This document shows, piece by piece, positions 60,686 through 64,000 of a stretch of DNA of 64,000 nucleotides. Source of the stretch: Solihabitans fulvus (lineage in GTDB: Bacteria; Actinomycetota; Actinomycetes; Mycobacteriales; Pseudonocardiaceae); NCBI RefSeq assembly GCF_008386585.1, contig NZ_VUOB01000075.1:94893-158892 (forward strand). The letters are read 5' to 3'. Made by a program: the position numbers and the translations under genes. How positions within the stretch are numbered: position 1 is the stretch's first letter; every line of letters begins with the position of its first letter. The notes beneath the pieces were generated by a model. The model saw nothing but the letters and a program-made list of their open reading frames with translations. It made no database searches and was not told the DNA's origin.

Positions 60686-62431
60686 TCACTTCACGAAGAC
60701 GTCGGTCGGGTAGATGGTGCCGAGGAAACCCTGGTAGAGCCCGCCGAGTCCGGGACCGTTCACGGAGATCTGGCGCGAGTCCGTCCACGGCACGATCGGC
60801 GCCTTGGCCATGATCTTCTTGTCCAGCGCCGCCCACTGCGCGCCGGCCTGCGTCAGGTCGGAGAGCTGGCTGATCCGGTCGATCTCGTCCTTGGTCTCCT
60901 GGTCGTCGAACAGCGAGGTGTTGCCGCTGGAGTTGGCGATCTGCCGGCCGTCGAGCACCGGCGGGATCACCGTCGACGCGCTCGGCCAGTCCGGTCCCCA
61001 GCCCGCCCAGTACAGGTCGAACTGGTTGTCCACCTTGCCCATCTCGTCGTAGTAGTCCTTGTCGCTGATCGGCTTGCGCACCACGGTGAACCCGGCCCTG
61101 GTCAGCGCGTCGGAGATCGCGACCGCGGCCTGCTCCCACTGCGTGGTGCTGGCGTAGGCGTAGACGATGGTGGGGTTGGGCTTGCCGGCCTCGGCGAGCA
61201 GCTGCTTCGCCTTCGCGGGATCGCCGGCGGGCGGGACCTTGTACAGGTCGTAGTTCTCGTAGCCGGTGGTCACCGGCGACAGGATGGTCGTGGTGAAGTC
61301 GCCGTACAGCGGGCCGCCGAAGATCTGCCTGACCTGTTCCTTCGGGAAGGCGGTGATGATCGCCTGGCGCACCTTGACGTCCGTGACTCGCCGGTTGTTG
61401 ATCGCGAAGTACTCGGAGAAGGGCGCGAGTCCGTTGATGGTCCGCGCCTTCAGCTCGGGGTTGGTCATCACCTGCTGCGCCACGTCGGCGGTGACTTTGA
61501 CGTTGAACGTCATGGCGTTGCGGTCCTCGCCGTTGGCCGCGATCAGCCGCTGGTCGATGTCCAGGTTCTGCCCGCCGAAGGAGAACGCGAACTTGTCCGG
61601 GTACGCGTGCCTGGCCGGATCCGTTGCCGCGTCCCAGCCCGTGCTGCGCGACAGCGCCATGGACTTGTCGGTGTCGTGGCTGTCGATCTTGTACGGCCCC
61701 GAGGAGAACGGGTGCTGGTCGAAGCTCGCGTGCGTGTCCTTGGCCTTGGGCACGGGGCTGTAGCACTGCATAGCCATGGTGTAGGGAAGATCGGCGTGCA
61801 CCGAGGTGAGGTGCAGGACGATCGTCTTCTGGTCCGGCGTCTCGATCGCGTCGAGTTCCTGCCCCTGCCACGGTCCCGGGTAGGCGGCGGAGAAGTCCGA
61901 CTTGCCGGTGAGCCACATCTGGAGGTACTGCGGCCCGCCGGTGAGCTCCTTCTGGAAGGTCCGCTCGATGCCGTACTTGACGTCGCCTGCCGCGATCGGC
62001 GAGCCGTCCTCGTACTTGAGCCCGTCCTTGAGGGTGAACTTCCAGGTCTTGCCGCCGTCGGTGGTGGAGCCTGTGTCGGTGGCCAGGTCGCCGACGAGCT
62101 TGGTCTGGTCGCCGACGTGCTGGTAGGTGGTGAGCTGCCTGGTGAGCAGCAACGCGGCGGTCTGGTTGCCCGAGCTGTAGAGCCGTGCGGGATCCAGGTG
62201 GTTGAAGTCGGCCCGCTGGTACACCGTGACCGTGCCGCCCGACTTCGCGCCGGGCACCTCGGGATCGGGGCCCTTGGAGTCGGCGGCCGTACCGATCGGC
62301 ACGGCCTGCTTGGCCGCCGGCGCCTGCGTTCCCGTGGTGCTGCCGGCTGGTGTGCCCGAGGAGCAGGCCGTTGCACCGAACGCGACGACCGCGCAGGCCG
62401 CGACCGCCCAGCGTTGTGTTGATCTGTTCAT
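60686..62431 (-). CDS. Peptide ABC transporter substrate-binding lipoprotein
   Basis: This 581-residue family 5 solute-binding protein has a lipobox region (FGATACSSG, Cys near residue 23), then GTVTVYQRADFNHLDPARLY and a C-terminal DSRQISVNGPGLGGLY segment. The size and motifs fit DppA/OppA-type receptors. The ligand is unknown; opines, peptides and other compounds are possible. Confidence 0.92.
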   Translation of the reverse strand: MNRSTQRWAVAACAVVAFGATACSSGTPAGSTTGTQAPAAKQAVPIGTAADSKGPDPEVPGAKSGGTVTVYQRADFNHLDPARLYSSGNQTAALLLTRQLTTYQHVGDQTKLVGDLATDTGSTTDGGKTWKFTLKDGLKYEDGSPIAAGDVKYGIERTFQKELTGGPQYLQMWLTGKSDFSAAYPGPWQGQELDAIETPDQKTIVLHLTSVHADLPYTMAMQCYSPVPKAKDTHASFDQHPFSSGPYKIDSHDTDKSMALSRSTGWDAATDPARHAYPDKFAFSFGGQNLDIDQRLIAANGEDRNAMTFNVKVTADVAQQVMTNPELKARTINGLAPFSEYFAINNRRVTDVKVRQAIITAFPKEQVRQIFGGPLYGDFTTTILSPVTTGYENYDLYKVPPAGDPAKAKQLLAEAGKPNPTIVYAYASTTQWEQAAVAISDALTRAGFTVVRKPISDKDYYDEMGKVDNQFDLYWAGWGPDWPSASTVIPPVLDGRQIANSSGNTSLFDDQETKDEIDRISQLSDLTQAGAQWAALDKKIMAKAPIVPWTDSRQISVNGPGLGGLYQGFLGTIYPTDVFVK

Positions 62432-62463
62432 GACGTTCCTATCTCGGGATTGGGCAGACGTGC

Positions 62464-63501
62464 TCAGCGGTGGGCACGGGGGTCAAGGGCGTCCCTGACC
62501 GAGTCGCCGAGCAGGTTGAAGGCGATGACGAAGACCAACATCGCGAGGCCGGGCGCGAGCATGTAGGACAGGTCGGCGGAGTAGACCTCGGCGCCCCGAT
62601 GGATCATGCGGCCCCAGTCCGGCGTCGGCTCGACCATGCCGACGCCGAGGAAGGACAGCGCGGCCTCGGTGGTCACGTAGGTCGGCACGGTCATCGAGAC
62701 GGACACCAGGATCGGGGTCCAGAGGTTGGGCAGCAGCTCGGCGCGGATGATGCGGCCGGGGCCGGCACCCGCGATCCGCGCCGCCTCGATGTACTCCCGT
62801 TCGCGCAACGAGAGCACCTGGCCCCGCATCAGCCTGGCGATCTGCGCCCAGCCGAACGCGGACAGCACGAGGATGACGGTGGTGGCGCGCAACCAGGTCG
62901 GCGTCTCCTGGTCGGGCGGCACGAACAGCGACTGGATGACGGGGATGAACGCGATGAAGAAGAGCGTGGAGGGAAAGGACAGCACGACGTCGATGACCCG
63001 GCCGACGCCGAAGTCCACCCACCGGCCGGTGTAGCCGGCGACGACCCCGATCAGCACGCCGAGCGTGGTGATGATCAGCACCACCGCGAGCGAGATCAGC
63101 AGCGAGGTGCGGATGCCGTAGAGCAGCTGGGTGAACACGTCGCGGCCGAGGCTGGGTTCCAGGCCGAGCCAGAACTGGCCGTCGATGCCGCCGTTGGGTT
63201 TCGCGGGATAGCCGAACTCGTTGAGCAGGCCGGGCTGATTCTGGCCGTAGGTGGTGTACGGATCCTTTCCGTACAGCGCGGCGATCACGGGCGCGCCGAG
63301 CCCGGCAAGGAAGAAGAGCAGCACGACCGCGCCGGAGATGACCCCGGTTCGGTCGCGCCGGAAGCGGCGCCAGGCGAGCTGCGTCGGGGATCGGCCGGCC
63401 ACCTCGGCCGGCGCGAGTGTCTGGTCTGGTGGCGGTTCCTCGGATGACCCTGCCGTGTCGCGGTGGTCGCTGGTCACGGCGAGGCCGGTTGGCTCGTTCA
63501 T
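62464..63501 (-). CDS. Peptide ABC transporter permease (DppC/OppC-like)
   Basis: This 345-residue permease has an N-terminal hydrophilic stretch, a first helix (VISGAVVLLFFLAGLGAPV) and the DppC loop (LREREYIEAARIAGAGPGRI). It is the first gene of the operon, so the order here is permease C, binding protein, permease B, ATPase D, ATPase F. The ATG at 63501 follows GGGGATCC; upstream in-frame codons are not needed. Confidence 0.92.
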   Translation of the reverse strand: MNEPTGLAVTSDHRDTAGSSEEPPPDQTLAPAEVAGRSPTQLAWRRFRRDRTGVISGAVVLLFFLAGLGAPVIAALYGKDPYTTYGQNQPGLLNEFGYPAKPNGGIDGQFWLGLEPSLGRDVFTQLLYGIRTSLLISLAVVLIITTLGVLIGVVAGYTGRWVDFGVGRVIDVVLSFPSTLFFIAFIPVIQSLFVPPDQETPTWLRATTVILVLSAFGWAQIARLMRGQVLSLREREYIEAARIAGAGPGRIIRAELLPNLWTPILVSVSMTVPTYVTTEAALSFLGVGMVEPTPDWGRMIHRGAEVYSADLSYMLAPGLAMLVFVIAFNLLGDSVRDALDPRAHR

Positions 63502-63836
63502 GCGGATCCCCGGCGGAGGTGGGGTGAAACCATTACGTGGGGCGAAGTTTGCTGCTGTTGGCCTGAGCACGAGTGGTGTTGGGACTCTGACAATCCCAGT
63601 GACGTACGTCAAGTGTCAGATTTGAAGTGTGACATTGCATTGAAGAAACCTTTGCCTGGACATGGTGTGGTTTGACCTTGAGTGGTCGGTTTCGTGCCGC
63701 TAAGTACGATGTGCGTGTTATGTCGCGACTTGGTGTCATCCGGGCGTGCGTCGGGTCGCCGGTGTCCGCGAACCGAGCAGGATCGTGTTGGATCGACCTG
63801 CCGGAAGGCCGGCGCTGATGTTCTTGGGAGGCTTGG
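63502..63836. promoter_or_regulatory. Divergent control region of the peptide ABC operon and GntR gene
   Basis: This 335 bp region contains several operator-like elements: an inverted pair TCTGACA (63586-63592) and TGTCAGA (63614-63620), a palindrome TGACGTACGTCA (63600-63611), and TGTGACATTGCA (63628-63639), which matches an arm of the Liv operon operator. It has no gene. The adjacent regulator is the likely ligand for at least one of these. Confidence 0.6.
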
Positions 63837-64000
63837 GTGGCTGTCGTTCGATCGGGTGAGACGGGCTCGCCTGCTGCGGTGGGTGGCGACCGACTCAGGC
63901 TGCCCTCGGTCGAGGAGCAGCGGAGCCTGCGTGAGCAGGTGTCGCACGCGTTGCGGGCGGCGTTGGTGGCTGGTGAGCTGCGGCCGGGGATCGTGTATTC
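63837..64000 (+). CDS. GntR-family regulator, 5' part only
   Basis: The frame opens at GTG 63837 after GGGAGG and continues past the right edge. The visible 55 residues include RLRLPSVEEQRSLREQVSHA and LVAGELRPGIVYS, the start of a winged HTH domain. The arrangement of LPSV, SLR.QV, ALR, LV.G.L.PG matches the GntR/FCD protein at 26617-27291. It is divergent from the peptide ABC operon and probably regulates it. Confidence 0.8.
   Translation, partial: MAVVRSGETGSPAAVGGDRLRLPSVEEQRSLREQVSHALRAALVAGELRPGIVY

Overview
The window is high-GC actinobacterial DNA. GTG starts are frequent, stop/start overlaps of GTGA or ATGA type join many genes, TTA codons are scarce, and the families present (NB-ARC/TPR regulators, an HSP18-type regulator, SigE-family sigma factor, DUF2180, DUF4097, DrrAB-like ABC exporter) are typical of filamentous actinomycetes. 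A member of the Pseudonocardiaceae or a relative is likely, but I cannot fix the genus from sequence alone. I see no rRNA, tRNA, CRISPR array or large PKS/NRPS gene.

Layout. 1-13.5 kb: an edge-truncated XRE regulator, four small secreted proteins (neprosin-like, ricin-like, beta-propeller-like and one unknown), a SnoaL-like protein, and three large STAND ATPase regulators (two HTH/NB-ARC/TPR, one LuxR-type LAL). 13.5-19.6 kb: an epoxide-hydrolase homologue that has lost catalytic residues, a DUF4097 adhesin-like protein, a DrrAB-like ABC exporter and an MMPL transporter. 19.7-26.6 kb: small regulator/enzyme pairs (WYL regulator with a PhnB-like protein, an SDR opposite a 5'-truncated MmyB-type regulator, TetR with a TetX-like flavoprotein). 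26.6-34 kb: an eight-gene operon for uptake and catabolism of a proline-like amino acid (Liv-type ABC transporter, proline racemase family enzyme, OCD-family reductase, GntR/FCD regulator).

34.3-43.2 kb is the most unusual part. It holds a 1927-residue secreted RHS polymorphic toxin with two PA14 domains and a Hint autoprocessing domain, two tandem and distantly paralogous immunity-like genes, and a secreted ricin-lectin/aerolysin-like protein. Transposase remnants lie on both sides (IS701-type on the left; Tn3-type and possibly IS701-type on the right), so I read it as a competition island.

43.3-64 kb: a RidA-like protein, an NAD(P)-binding protein, a second near-identical SnoaL-like gene, an Hsp20 stress locus with its divergent regulator and a J-domain protein, a sigma/anti-sigma-like pair, a methyltransferase, DUF2180, exported proteins, a lytic transglycosylase, a Tat-exported L-amino-acid oxidase, and a five-gene peptide ABC operon divergent from a second GntR/FCD regulator that is cut by the right edge.

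Links between regions: the two SnoaL genes share a palindrome and leader; the Liv operon and the peptide ABC operon share a TGTGACATTGCA upstream motif, and each has a related GntR/FCD regulator.
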